Below are positions 50,401 through 59,768 of a DNA stretch of 64,000 bases, one piece after another; within the stretch, counting starts at the first letter, position 1; each line of letters starts with the position of its first letter. The position numbers were made by a program, and so were the translations under genes. The notes beneath the pieces are model-generated. The model saw nothing but the letters and a program-made list of their open reading frames with translations, made no database searches and was not told the origin of the DNA. Origin of the DNA: Drosophila miranda (lineage: Eukaryota; Arthropoda; Insecta; Diptera; Drosophilidae); contig NW_022881603.1 of the NCBI RefSeq assembly GCF_003369915.1, forward strand, positions 10,275,249-10,339,248. Reading direction: 5' to 3'.

Positions 50401-52077
50401 TTCTCCTAAACACTCATTTTCTTCTAAACACTCATTTTCTCCTAAACACTCATTTTCTTCTAAACACTCATTTTTTTCTAAACACTCATTTTTTATTTCA
50501 CACTCGTTTTTTGTCTCACTCTCCTTCTCCTTGCAAATGTCACTTACAATTTTAAATTTGCATAAATTCATAAAATCCCTACCTAACACAGCCTCATAGC
50601 CCATCGACTCGTCTGCCACTACTAGTAATTCAAAGTTGATTCGATTTTTGTTAATAATTACAAAACTGGGTATTTTACCAAAGATGTTAAGTTTGCTATT
50701 ATTTAGTCCAACATAAGCGTAATCCGCATTTTTATTCAAAATAAATTCAATTTCTCTGTTTTTCTTGTCTTTGTTAAACTTATATAAACTTAAATCATCT
50801 TCTTTGATTTCGTTCGAACTTAATCGTGAGCGCTCTTCCACTTTATTTAGGTTATTTTCCGACTGGTGCTCTAGACACGATAACTTCATAAAACTTATTG
50901 GGCTCCCTGAGTCGATGAGGCAATTTAAGGACAAGCATTTGTTATTGTAATTGCTAATGTATATATTAAATTTGTATATATAATCGTTATGTACCTTGTA
51001 CTTCTTTTCGTCACAGTGTGACACCTGGTGACTCATGCTGCCGCATCCGTAGCACGCTCCTCTTTCGCGCTTGGGCTTGCGGCACTCCCCTGCCACGTGG
51101 CCCAAAGAGTTGCAGTTGTAGCAGCGAATGGGTGTTGGCGAGGCTCCAGTGTTTGCCCCTTCAGTTGAACCGTACTTCTTTGGCAGCATGATCTTCTCGA
51201 ACGCCTTGAGTAGTTGATATGGAGCGCCAAAGCACTGCATGTGGGCTTGCCTACGCAGGCCTACATCTGGGATACCTTCGATGACTCCGTCAATAAACTC
51301 CTCGTCGTCAATGACTATGCGGGATGCCAGCGACACTTTGGCGTTGAAGTACATCGAGAACTCCTCGCCACGTGCCCATGAACGGGACTCGAACTTGCGA
51401 CGGAGCAACAGTTTGCTTTCCTTGGGATGGAAAGTGTCTTCCATGACGTTCAACAATTGATCGATTGGCAGCGACATGTGCTCCGGACTCGAATGCAGCC
51501 ACACCAATGCTTTGTCCTTAAGCTTCGACATTAGCAGCATTAGTAGCTTCTCATCCTTCAGTTTGTTCACTTTTGCGACGGCCTTAAACTGCGCGATCCA
51601 AGTTGTGACGTCATCGTTGTTTCCAGAAATGTTGCCATGATATGTTGGCAACATGTCTTTGGCGGCATTTAGCAACATGACGCCAGCGTCATTGCTGGCG
51701 GCTGGTGTTGTGTTCTCTCCTCTCCCTTCCTTCTCCCTCTCGCTCTGCAGCTTCAGCAGCACGATTTGCAGTTTTAACATTTCAACCTCTGCTCGATATT
51801 CGCCATGGTTGTTGTTGTGCCCAGGCGCTTGCGGTGCTTTTTCGTTCTTCTCTTTGCGTTCGCTCTTCGTCGAGTCTTGATCTGCGGCCGCCTCATCTTC
51901 CCTCTCGTTCTCGCATGTTTCGGCTGCCGGTGGTCCCTGTCCCCGCAGCTCTACTGGTATTTCGTTAAGTCTCGCTGCCATGGCAGCTTTGCTTCCACCT
52001 TTTGGTAGATTGAGGGACTCCAGCCATTCGCGCAGCCGGGCGGCCGAGAACTCCTCCGCGCCGACCAAGTCCGACAT
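47431..52077 (-). CDS. Gag-Pol polyprotein of the Gypsy element
   Basis: One 1548-residue frame on the minus strand. In order: an N-terminal SAP-like segment (AARLREWLESLNLPKGGSKA, ~12-31); a coiled coil (~95-117); a capsid region (~140-300); two CCHC zinc knuckles (CYNCNSLGHVAGEC and CYGCGSMSHQVSHC, ~319-355); an aspartic protease (LIDSGSPIS, ~388); a repetitive acidic tract (ENECLEE/ENECLGE, ~520-620); a reverse transcriptase with YMDD (~850); an RNase H region; and an integrase with HHCC finger (~1190-1230) and D,D35E residues (HIDHFG, VSDRG, QVERV). Gag and Pol share one frame without a shift. Codon use is more AT-rich than in the host genes. Confidence 0.93.
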   Translation of the reverse strand: MSDLVGAEEFSAARLREWLESLNLPKGGSKAAMAARLNEIPVELRGQGPPAAETCENEREDEAAADQDSTKSERKEKNEKAPQAPGHNNNHGEYRAEVEMLKLQIVLLKLQSEREKEGRGENTTPAASNDAGVMLLNAAKDMLPTYHGNISGNNDDVTTWIAQFKAVAKVNKLKDEKLLMLLMSKLKDKALVWLHSSPEHMSLPIDQLLNVMEDTFHPKESKLLLRRKFESRSWARGEEFSMYFNAKVSLASRIVIDDEEFIDGVIEGIPDVGLRRQAHMQCFGAPYQLLKAFEKIMLPKKYGSTEGANTGASPTPIRCYNCNSLGHVAGECRKPKRERGACYGCGSMSHQVSHCDEKKYKVHNDYIYKFNIYISNYNNKCLSLNCLIDSGSPISFMKLSCLEHQSENNLNKVEERSRLSSNEIKEDDLSLYKFNKDKKNREIEFILNKNADYAYVGLNNSKLNIFGKIPSFVIINKNRINFELLVVADESMGYEAVLGRDFMNLCKFKIVSDICKEKESETKNECEIKNECLEKNECLEENECLGENECLEENECLGENECLEENECLGENECLEKNEWKIENECLGEYECEVKDEGDKENKHEVESGGKVENECSAMVECLEDSDTCESVKTNFNELPSQYPDKENDWELKVGTDCSQELAGRLKYMFRTAYVNAERPNLPQTKWEMKLNFEHEKPFHCPPRRLSYSEKAQVQKMIDEYTEKGYIRTSESEYVSPIVLVKKNSGELRLCVDYRTLNKGMIKDNYPTPLIDDLLDKLSGKRLFTKLDLKNGYFHVFMHKDSVKYTSFTTPMGQYEWLRMPFGLRNASAVFQRFTNNIFADMVKEDKVIIYMDDIMVATKDSDSHMEILQEVMRRLVENKLELRIDKCEFLQSEVKYLGYSISGNGIKPDTKGLQAVKGFPVPTKTNEVQSFLGLCSYFRRFVKDFSTKAKPLYDLVKKDRKFEFGIVELECFEQLKSNLLEAPILALYNPRDPTEVHCDASSLGFGSILMQKKGDGRMHPVFYFSKRTTITEAKYHSFELETLAIIYALQRFRVYVQGIPFKIVTDCNALTMTLNKKELNPRIARWALELQNYDYKLEHRSGSRMQHVDALSRAVQILTVDTNTFEENLIICQNRDNKLMELRETLQKSEHKHYEMRNGIIYRKKDNNTILFCVPEEMEGHVLYKYHDELGHVGIDKMTDAISKSYWISNVRYKAKRHIENCLKCIAYSAKHGKEEGFLHNIPKGSGPFEVVHIDHFGPVDKGRANKHVLVVIDAFTKFVRLYTTKTTSTKEAVIAMKDYFRAYSRPRCIVSDRGSCFTSKEFEEFLEQSNVKHVKIATGSPQANGQVERVNRSLGPMIAKLVDPEKGLHWDMVVETVEHAMNNTIQRTINEHPSRMLFGVVQKGKVSDLLKDHLDELTEQRATRDIEKIRAVAGTHQEKIQSYNKQATNSKRREPHVYVDNDLVMVRNFDTHTGVSKKLIPKFKGPYKISKVLKNDRYLLEDVEGFQQSRIPYKGVWAVANMKPWIENGNNANGTGNQNEENDCNT

Positions 52078-52173
52078 GTTTTTTTTTCAGCGATGGCGTC
52101 TTCGACGGACGAGATGATAAAAATTTTCGCTATTTTTCACTGGCGGCGATTGATCGTATCCCACTTTTGAAAT
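52078..52173 (-). other. Gypsy 5' leader with candidate primer-binding site
   Basis: The 96 bases between the 5' LTR and the Gag start. On the minus strand, TGGGATACGATC begins ~10 bases inside the LTR and could be a tRNA primer-binding site (TGG start), but I cannot assign the tRNA. Confidence 0.35.
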
Positions 52174-52466
52174 TGTAGGCCGTCTAATCCGGGAATTGTA
52201 GTGACCAATATCGGTGCGTGAGTGAACTGTATAGGTATAAAAACACAAACCCGGTGATTTAATGTAACTCTTTTTTATTAGCTGCGCGTCCGTCTCTCAC
52301 AATCGCCATTTACAAAGTGCTCTCACTCTCTTCTCCATGTTTCTTATCCGATAACTCACTATTGGTATTTCCCACCGAGTGTATCGATGGTGCGGTAAAT
52401 ACCAATGCGCGCTGTATGCTATTTTAAATACTAGTTGAATGCCTCACTAATTATTACCTTGCTACA
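52174..52466 (-). repeat. Gypsy 5' LTR
   Basis: The 5' LTR relative to the element (right in the window), holding the element's own promoter by family analogy. Confidence 0.92.
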
Positions 52467-52812
52467 ATATATATGTATATATCTAGAGACATAGAGAACT
52501 CTCTCTGTGTGGCAAATTTCCTTTAGTAATTGCAGATATATCTGTGTATCTGCATTTCCGAAGAGAGTACTCCTCAGAAGTTCTGCTTTAAGGATGCACA
52601 CGGCAATATATACATTTGAAAAGAGCAGCGTGTACATATATAATATATTTGTACACATATTATTTCCACAGATATGGAATTTCCCCCTCAATAAATGCAG
52701 GAGCTTGGAATTCATTTGAAAATATTTTGCTGTAACTGCAGCCGTCTGTTTCCGCTAGAATTTTCCCTAACATTCATGTCTCCATTTCCTAATGAAAATT
52801 CCTGGGTGCGAG
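52467..52812. repeat. duplicated genomic block, left copy (part 2)
   Basis: Resumes with ATATATATGTAT after the Gypsy element and runs to GCGAG, the target site of the BEL element. Matches 58980-59324. Confidence 0.9.
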
Positions 52813-53251
52813 TGTTCAAACATGAACATATTATCGTCAATACAATGCCACTTTCGGCCCCTTGCAGAATGTTTAAATATAAATAGATTATTGTACACAT
52901 AAACTCATATAACAACACCGATCTCTAAAGAAATAACATAAAGTAGACAAGTTATGACTGCACTGGTGTAAACAGAGATCTGTAACCCATTAATACGACA
53001 ACAAAACACAAGTGGGGAAAACACTTAACAAATGCGGTCCTAAAATAAAACTAATGTAAGCATGTACTCAAAAATACACCCTCAGTAAAGTGTATCCTCT
53101 GCGTAGGTCTAACGATAATTATAGACTACCAAATTGTACCTCCTACCTCATTGTCAAATCACATATAAGGCTCTGATTTTTAGAATAAAATTGAGTTTGA
53201 ATTTTCAACTCAACTCGCAAATGTCTAGACTTTTCTTTTAAGGTCTTAACA
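52813..53251 (+). repeat. BEL/roo-like 5' LTR
   Basis: 439 bp, TGTTCAAACATG to GGTCTTAACA, preceded by GCGAG (52808-52812). Just inside is TTTGGTCCTTCGAGACTC, a primer-binding-site candidate of the type seen in fly BEL elements. About ten differences from the solo LTR at 59325-59763. Confidence 0.88.
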
Positions 53252-53411
53252 TTTTGGTCCTTCGAGACTCTCCGTTGTTTCCCCCCTGTGGTAAGAGCAC
53301 GGAGTTAAACCAGCTTCCTTGAGACTGAACAAGTGTCTAGTTCACTGACAGCTAAAGGTAGCAAAATAAAAAACTTTGATCTTCTTCCTATAGGAAGGAA
53401 CAGAGTATAAA

Positions 53412-53645
53412 ATAAATTAATGAAACGAGAGTTTCAATTAATAATTTGGAAAAATACGAGCTAAACAGGCTGTATTTTTAATAGATAACTGGGTATATCT
53501 ATTGTGATCGGAGAATAAAACAAAAAAAAAAAAATAAAAATAAATGAAACGGAAGTTTCAATTAATAATTTGGAAAATACGAGCTGGACAGGCTGTATTT
53601 TAATAGATAACGAAATATGTATATCTATTGTAATTGAAAAATAAA
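53412..53645 (+). repeat. leader tandem duplication in the BEL element
   Basis: Two ~115-130 bp units, each with AGTTTCAATTAATAATTTGG, CAGGCTGTATTTT and ATATCTATTG, separated by an A-rich stretch. Likely untranslated leader sequence of the element. Confidence 0.75.
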
Positions 53646-53694
53646 AATTTTTCGCGACGGTGGCGTTTTCGAAGCCGGAACATCGAAAGAGAAA

Positions 53695-53875
53695 AAAAAG
53701 ATCAGCGACAGCGACTTAAGCAGAGGCAACACCAGCAGCAGCGACAGCGATATCAGCAGCAGCGACGTAAGCAGAGGCAACACCAGCAGCAGCAACAGCG
53801 GTATCAGCAGCAGCGACTTCAGAGGCAGCAGTAACAACAACAGCAGAAGCAGAATTCATCAGCTAAGTCTCATAT
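53695..53875 (+). repeat. CAG/opa-like repeats in the BEL leader
   Basis: Two ~63 bp units (GACTTAAGCAGAGGCAACACC... and GACGTAAGCAGAGGCAACACC...) of CAG-rich DNA. It could encode a Gln/Arg-rich peptide (66 residues open from 53634) but is better explained as leader repeats, as in roo. Confidence 0.7.
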
Positions 53876-53921
53876 TTCAAATTGTTTTTAAGCCTAATTA
53901 AGTAAAAGTAAAAAAAAAAAA

Positions 53922-54491
53922 GATTCAGCAATCTGATGGATATGGTCATTATCTATGATTCTGCGTTTTTAGTTTTCTCAAATGTGCAATATTGTGGATG
54001 CAACAGATTTTCGTCCTTTGTGGGGGCGGAAGGGGGTGGGGCGAAATTCTGAGATATACGTTTCATAGTGAGATCTAAGGTTGAGATCTTACATTCTAAA
54101 ACATATAGTCATCCTCTACGATTCTGCGTTTTTGTTTTTATCGTATCTTTAAAAATGTGGATGCCACAGATTTTCGTCCTTTGTGGGGCGGAAGTGGGCG
54201 GGGCGAAGTTTTGAAATATTTTTGTAGCAGTGACATATCACAGAAGTCTGGATCCAAAACATCGTTGCTCTAGCTCTTATAGTCTTTGAGCACTAGGCGC
54301 TGAAGGGGACGGACAGACGGACGGACGGACAGACGGACAGACAGACAGGGCTCAATCGACTCGGCTATTGATGCTGATCAAGAATATATATACTTTATGG
54401 GGTCGGAAACGATTCCTTCTGGACGTTACACACATCCACTTTTACCACAAATCTAATATACCCCAATACTCATTTTGAGTATCGGGTATAA
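53922..54491 (-). mobile_element. DINE-1/Helentron-like element, copy 11 (nested in the BEL leader)
   Basis: Inverted, truncated on its left side (begins in GATTCAGCAATCTGAT after an A-run) with an internal deletion at ~54077 (GAGATCTAAGGTTGAGATC). Ends GAGTATCGGGTATAA three bases before the gag ATG. Confidence 0.85.
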
Positions 54492-54493
54492 AA

Positions 54494-55945
54494 ATGATTA
54501 AAAATATAGAGGACATACATAAAAAGTATGTAGAGTCAAAAAATAATGAAACGAAAGGGAGGGTAGAAAAAACAAGCTTACAACCAGTGGAGACTGGAAC
54601 TTTGAAGGAAAACATAGAGCCCAAAATTGACAATAGCATAGAAAAAGTATCTGAGGAAATCGACAGAATAGTGGAAAACCTAAGGACATATTTAGAGCAA
54701 ACCATGCAGAGGTTTGATCAGGCTAAAATGGGAGAGTGTAGAATGAGAAAGGAAAAAATTGAGTTCCTCATTAAAAAACTGAGCTCAAAAATTGAGGAGT
54801 TTAATCATAGCTATGAAACAAACGACAGCTTCAACAGCAGATCGTCGAGTTGGACTTTGATATTCAAAGCATGTTGAGCAACCTAGAAGTTAGGATGCAA
54901 ACTATAGCTGAAGAAAACAGCATGGATACTAAAGGGACAACGGTAAAAAAAGAAGATATTGATTTGCCTGATCTTCCGAAAGTGGAAGTACCCACATTCT
55001 CGGGCGAAGAAAAAGAGTGGGACGGCTTTTCACAAATATTTTGTGAATTAATTCATAACAGAGATAGTCTGAGTACATCTCTAAAATTCAATTATTTGAA
55101 AATCGCGATAAAGGGTGAGGCACGGAGTATGGTAGCTCACCTTTTAACTGGGCCGCTGGAGAATTATAATGCCGCTTGGGAATTGCTGACCAAGCGGTAT
55201 GAAAATAAGCGAAAAATTTTTTCGGATCAGCTGAATCGTTTACTAGACTTACCAATGCTAGATCACGATTCAGCGAAACATATTAAATGGTTTTCTGATT
55301 CTATAAACGAGTCAATACATTTAATTAAATTAAAGTCACACTTAACAGAAGAAGTTAATGTGATTTTCGCGCACATTGTGTTAAAAAAATTCAACAAAGA
55401 TACCTTACAATTATATGAAAGTCATATAAAAAGGACAAAAGAGATCCAAGCATTGCCAGATGTGATGGAATTTTTAGAACAACGGTACACTTCTCTTTAC
55501 ACGTCGCAGGATAAAGAGTGGAAACCGTTGAAAAAAGTAGTGCAATATGGTAAAATAAAAGAAAATTGTCCGTTATGTAAAATGGCAGGACATACCATAA
55601 TTCACTGCTATAAGTTTAAGGGAATGAGTCCGATAGATAGAGGCCGGTTTATAAAAAAACAGCGCCTTTGCACAAAATGCTGTAGGCATGATATGTATAA
55701 GAAATGCTTTTCTGAAATTTTATGTGGGATTTGTAAAAAACCTCATCATACGATGCTCCATATTCCCTACGAAAAAAGGGAAAATGTTAACACTTGCTTG
55801 ACAAAAGAACAAGCGTTCTTAGCCACAGCACTTATAAAAGTAAGGGCAAGGAATGGTGGCTATCAAAACCTTAGAGCTCTCATTGATTGTGGGTCGCAAT
55901 GTACCATAATTTCAGAAGAAGCTGCGCAAATATTAGACTTAGTAC
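54494..55945 (+). pseudogene. BEL/Pao Gag and start of protease, frameshifted
   Basis: The first frame (54494-54877, MIKNIEDIHKKYVESKNN, charged and coiled-coil-like) stops; a second frame from 54850 continues. The latter carries the DUF1759-type Gag region (LPKVEVPTFSGEEKEWDGF, GEARSMVAHLLTGPLENYNA), Cys/His knuckles (CPLCKMAGHTIIHC and CxxC-rich pairs), then protease start ALIDCGSQCTIISEEAA. It is cut at ~55945 by DINE sequence. Gag packages element RNA; this copy cannot make an intact one. Confidence 0.8.
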
Positions 55946-55946
55946 G

Positions 55947-56017
55947 AACGAGGGGGAACGTTGTGAGTTGCTGCGGACACCGCAACTCTACAGTTATACC
56001 CGATACTAAGTCAGTAT
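55947..56017 (-). mobile_element. DINE-1/Helentron terminal fragment, copy 12 (71 bp)
   Basis: Only the hairpin end is present: AACGAGGGGGAACGTTGTG, the GAGTTGC/GCAACTC hairpin and the ATACCCGATACTAAGTCAGT inner repeat. It sits exactly at the deletion that removed RT and most of integrase. Confidence 0.85.
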
Positions 56018-56644
56018 GAACAGATCGAGTGGCATTTTATTCCCCCGGCAGGACCTCACTTCGGAGGTATTTGGGAAGCTGGGGTAAAATCAGTGAAATA
56101 TCACTTAAAAAGGGTAATTGGGGACAATAATTTAACCTATGAGGAAATGGCAACTCTATTATGTCAAATTGAAGCGGTACTAAATTCACGCCCTTTGTAT
56201 ACAGCTACAAATGATATTGACGATCTGGATGTATTAACACCAGGTCATTTTATAATTGGAAGGCCAATATTTGGCCCGATGGAGACAATTTCAGAGGAAA
56301 AAATCGGGAATCTGGATAGATGGAGATTAATTCAGAAAATGAAAAGAGAATTTTGGATTAAATGGAAAGAAGATTATTTGCTCACACTGCAACAAAGAAA
56401 TAAATGGAAAATTGGAATGCAGAATATTAAAACAGGACAGATTGTATTAATAAAAGATGAAACCTGTCACCCAGCTAGATGGCCCTTGGGAAAAATAGAA
56501 GAAATACATAAAGGTAGGGACGATAGAGTCAGAGTAGTAACCATAAAACATCAAGACGGGTTGATAAAACGACCTATAACTAAAATTTGTCCATTAGCTG
56601 GAATTGAGTCAGAAGAGCAAGACTCAGGAATGACTCCAAAATAG
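56018..56644 (+). pseudogene. BEL/Pao integrase C-terminal part
   Basis: Resumes in the integrase just before its conserved end: WHFIPPAGPHFGGIWEAGVK, with VLNSRPLYT, LTPGHFIIGRP and a basic C-terminal domain (VLIKDETCHPARWPLGKI) typical of BEL/Pao integrases. The catalytic core upstream is missing. Stop at 56642-56644. Confidence 0.8.
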
Positions 56645-56671
56645 ACCAGAAGTACGCGTAGTAGACCTCGA

Positions 56672-58415
56672 ATGTCCAAGCTAGGACTGATGGCAGCATT
56701 GTTAATGCTTGTGTATGTTGCCAAGTTTCAAACGCAAACATTGCTGCTAGAGGAACGGCGAAGTGGTCAATTGAAAATATGAACAGTTCCACTTCGATAT
56801 ATTTGGACCCGATGGGGGATGTTGAAATAGTCGCCTCATCCTGGGATTTAATTGTTTATTATAACATGGACCCGTATTTCCAAATGTTAAAAAAGGGGAA
56901 AGAATTTATTGGGAAAATGAGAGTTGTGTGTGGTAAACTTTATACTTTTGAAGATCAATGCAATAATGTCTTAGATAATACGGAAAGACAAATTTCAGAC
57001 CTGGAGGAAAATAATAAACTTTTCATGACTCAGGATAATAAATGAAAGAAGCGAGCACCATTTGAGTTTATGGGCTCACTTTATCATATATTATTTGGGA
57101 TAATGGACGCCGAAGATAGGGAAACGTTGGAAGGAAATATGAAAAATTTATTAGAAAACCAACATAACCTAGATGATTTAATTAAAAAACAAACATCGGT
57201 GGTAGAATCAACGGTAAATATTCTCAAAAGAACTACCGAGGAAATAAATTTGAACTTTAGAAGTATGAGCACTAGAGTAGAAAACATAACGGAAGCATTA
57301 AAGGAAAGTTTCTATGTGTACAAAGAATCCATAAATTTCTTTATGGTAACAAAGCAACTAAGCTCTTTGATTGAAGAGTGCGATAAAATTCAATCAGCAG
57401 TTATTAATCTACTGAAAGATATTAATCATGGTAGACTAAATCCAAACATTTTAAAACCTAGACAATTAAAGGGAGAAATAGCAAAAATAAAAGATAACTT
57501 ATTAGAAACATTGGTGCTTCCAGGAAAAAGAACAGGAACAGAATGGAAGGAAATTTACAGCCTATTAACAGCGAAAGGAATTTTTGTTGATAACAAATTA
57601 GTTCTGAACGTGAAGATTCCCCTGTTTGGTAGACACGCATCCCATTTGTTTAGGATAATTCCAATGACAGTTGAGCATGAACAAGAATTAGTCAAGGTAG
57701 ATTTGAGCTCCAGGTATTTAGTATATAATTTCGAAATTGATTCCTATCATTCGATGACTGAAGCTACCTTGAACAAATGCCAAAAATGGCAAACGAATAG
57801 AAGAGTATGCGAAGGTAATTGGCCTTGGAGCAATGCCAATGATAATGCTTGTGAGATAGCTCCTTTCAAACCAAAGGGTAATTCAAATTGCGTTTATAGG
57901 AAATTACAGAGACAAGGTCATTTTGGGTCGATTTAGAAAGACAGGGTAGTTGGATCTTCAAAGTTCCAGTAAACACTAATGCTAGAATTCAATGTAGTAC
58001 CTCAAATCAAGAACTAATAGATCTTCCGCAACAAGGAATTTTAACAATAATACATGGTTGTACTGTGCGAACCGATGATAAAATACTAGTACCTCATCAC
58101 AGTATTCAAACAGAAAGCTACGAGCCAATTTCATCGTTTTATATAAGTAATATAAGCAAAATACCAAAAATTGTTTTGAATCCATTAACAGTACCATTAA
58201 TTAACCATACAGAAGAAATGGATAAGTTAAGAAACGAAATAAAATCGTTAAAGGAAGGTCATCATGACTTAAAAGGACTTAAGTTCCATCATGTATCTGG
58301 TCATGCGGCCTTGATTATGGGAATCATAATAATGATAATATTAATAATCTATGCCATAAGAAGAATTAAAGTAGCACGAAAACTGCAAACGATAGCACTT
58401 CCCTACCCACTGTAA
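56672..58415 (+). pseudogene. env-like remnant (baculovirus F-type fusion protein of insect retroelements), broken
   Basis: ATG at 56672 opens a short signal-peptide-like segment. The frame shifts near 56775, continues to a premature TGA at 57043-57045 immediately before a basic, furin-like stretch and fusion-peptide-like region, then runs open 57070-57936. A further frameshift near 57936 separates the stem and a C-terminal transmembrane helix (~58303-58365) with a basic tail. The layout matches the F-like envelope carried by roo and errantiviruses. Three or more lesions make it non-functional. Confidence 0.7.
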
Positions 58416-58479
58416 TCTGTACTTGTAATTATAGCTATAAAGAAAATGTACCCAAAAAGGTTCACAAGAATCCAAATAC

Positions 58480-58636
58480 AAACAATGACACTTTCGGCCC
58501 TTTGCAGAATTATCAAACATGAACATATTATCGTCAAATATAAATAGATTATTGTACACATAAACTCATGTAACAACACCGATCTCTAAAGAAATAACAT
58601 AAAGTAGACAAGTTATGACTGCACTGGTGTAAACAA
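58480..58636 (+). repeat. rearranged, truncated 3' LTR of the BEL element
   Basis: LTR pieces are present out of order: ACACTTTCGGCCC...GCAGAAT precedes AACATGAACATATTATCG, then the LTR continues colinearly to GCACTGGTGTAAACA, where it breaks off and joins the duplicated genomic block at 58637. Confidence 0.75.
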
Positions 58637-59324
58637 GGGTCAAGGTGGGTCACTCAACGCAATGCTCGGCAATGCAACGCAAACGCCACTGCACAAACGG
58701 CTCTAAATAGTCGCCTTGCCTCTCAAGTAATGAGAGTCTGGTCTGTCTGAATGCCCCCCTCTACTCCCCCCTTCTACGCCCCTGCTTCCCGTCAAGGACA
58801 GGAAAGAAAAAGCTAAAGAAAGAAAATGTGGAAAAAAGTGTAAAAAATGATGGGGGAAAAAATGTAAGAAAAAGTTCATTTTCATTTCCTCACAATTTCC
58901 GCAGCAGCCGGAGAGCCCGGAGCCAGCGGCGGTACCGATGCACCATCCATAGATGTAAAGGACACTTCAAGAATATGCATATATATGTATATATCTAGAG
59001 ACATAGAGAACTCTCTCTGTGTGGCAAATTTCCTTTAGTAATTGCAGATATATCTGTGTATCTGCATTTCCGAAGAGAGTACTCCTCAGAAGTTCTGCTT
59101 TAAGGATGCACACGGCAATATATACATTTGAAAAGAGCAGCGTGTACATATATAATATATTTGTACACATATTATTTCCACAGATATGGAATTTCCCCCT
59201 CAATAAATGCAGGAGCTTGGAATTCATTTGAAAATATTTTGCTGTAACTGCAGCCGTCTGTTTCCGCTAGAATTTTCCCTAACATTCATGTCTCCATTTC
59301 CTAATGAAAATTCCTGGGTGCGAG
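58637..59324. repeat. duplicated genomic block, right copy (empty Gypsy site)
   Basis: Repeats 46683-47030 plus 52471-52812 as one continuous segment. GAATATGCATATATATGTAT near 58971-58990 is the uninterrupted Gypsy target. Only a few substitutions separate the copies. Confidence 0.92.
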
Positions 59325-59763
59325 TGTTCAAACATGAACATATTATCGTCAATACAATGCCACTTTCGGCCCCTTGCAGAATGTTTAAATATAAATAGAT
59401 TATTGTACACATAAACTCATATAACAACACCGATCTCTAAAGAAATAACATAAAGTAGACAAGTTATGACTGCACTGGTGTAAACAGAGATCTGTAACCC
59501 ATTAATACGACAACAAAGCCCAAGTGGAGAAAACACTTATCAAATGCGGTCCTAAAATAAAACTAATGTAAGCATGTACTCAAAAAGACACCCTCAGTAA
59601 AGTGTATCCTCTGCGTAGGTCTAACGATAATTATAGACTACCAAATTGTACCTCCTACCTGATTGTCAAATCACATATAAGGATCTGATTTTAAGAATAA
59701 AATTGAGTTTGAATTTACAACTCAACTCGCAAATGTCTAGACTTTTTTTTTAAGGTCTTAACA
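59325..59763 (+). repeat. solo LTR of the BEL/roo-like family
   Basis: 439 bp, same length as the LTR at 52813-53251, bounded on both sides by GCGAG (59320-59324 and 59764-59768). No internal element sequence follows, so it is a solo LTR at the same site as the longer element in the left copy. Confidence 0.88.
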
Positions 59764-59768
59764 GCGAG

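Larger units (their letters stand above)
47031..52466 (-). mobile_element. full-length Ty3/Gypsy LTR retrotransposon
   Basis: Two 293 bp LTRs (47031-47323 and 52174-52466), each TGTAGG...CTACA, flank one long minus-strand ORF. The insertion is bounded by a 4 bp target duplication ATAT, proven by the empty copy of the site near 58976-58990. I count four differences between the LTRs, so the insertion is recent, and the ORF is unbroken. There is no env ORF. Possibly of the mdg3-like group, but that name is a guess. Confidence 0.93.
52813..58636 (+). mobile_element. degraded BEL/Pao (roo-like) LTR retrotransposon
   Basis: 5' LTR 52813-53251, leader with internal repeats, gag, start of protease, a 71 bp DINE fragment in place of RT/RNase H and most of integrase, integrase end, env-like remnant, and a rearranged partial 3' LTR. 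The LTR start TGTTCAAACATGAACA resembles roo (TGTTCACACATGAACA in memory) and the 5 bp target duplication GCGAG fits BEL/Pao. Several frameshifts make it inactive. Confidence 0.85.

Noticed and set aside
50021..50599. Plus-strand ORF of 192 codons (SFSPKHSFSSKHSF repeats)
   Set aside because: Antisense of the ENECLEE/ENECLGE repeat in the Gypsy Gag-Pol; an artefact of the tandem DNA repeat.
53634..53834. Gln/Arg-rich ORF in the BEL leader as a real gene
   Set aside because: It is the CAG-type leader repeat of the retroelement; both strands are open because the repeat has no stop codons.
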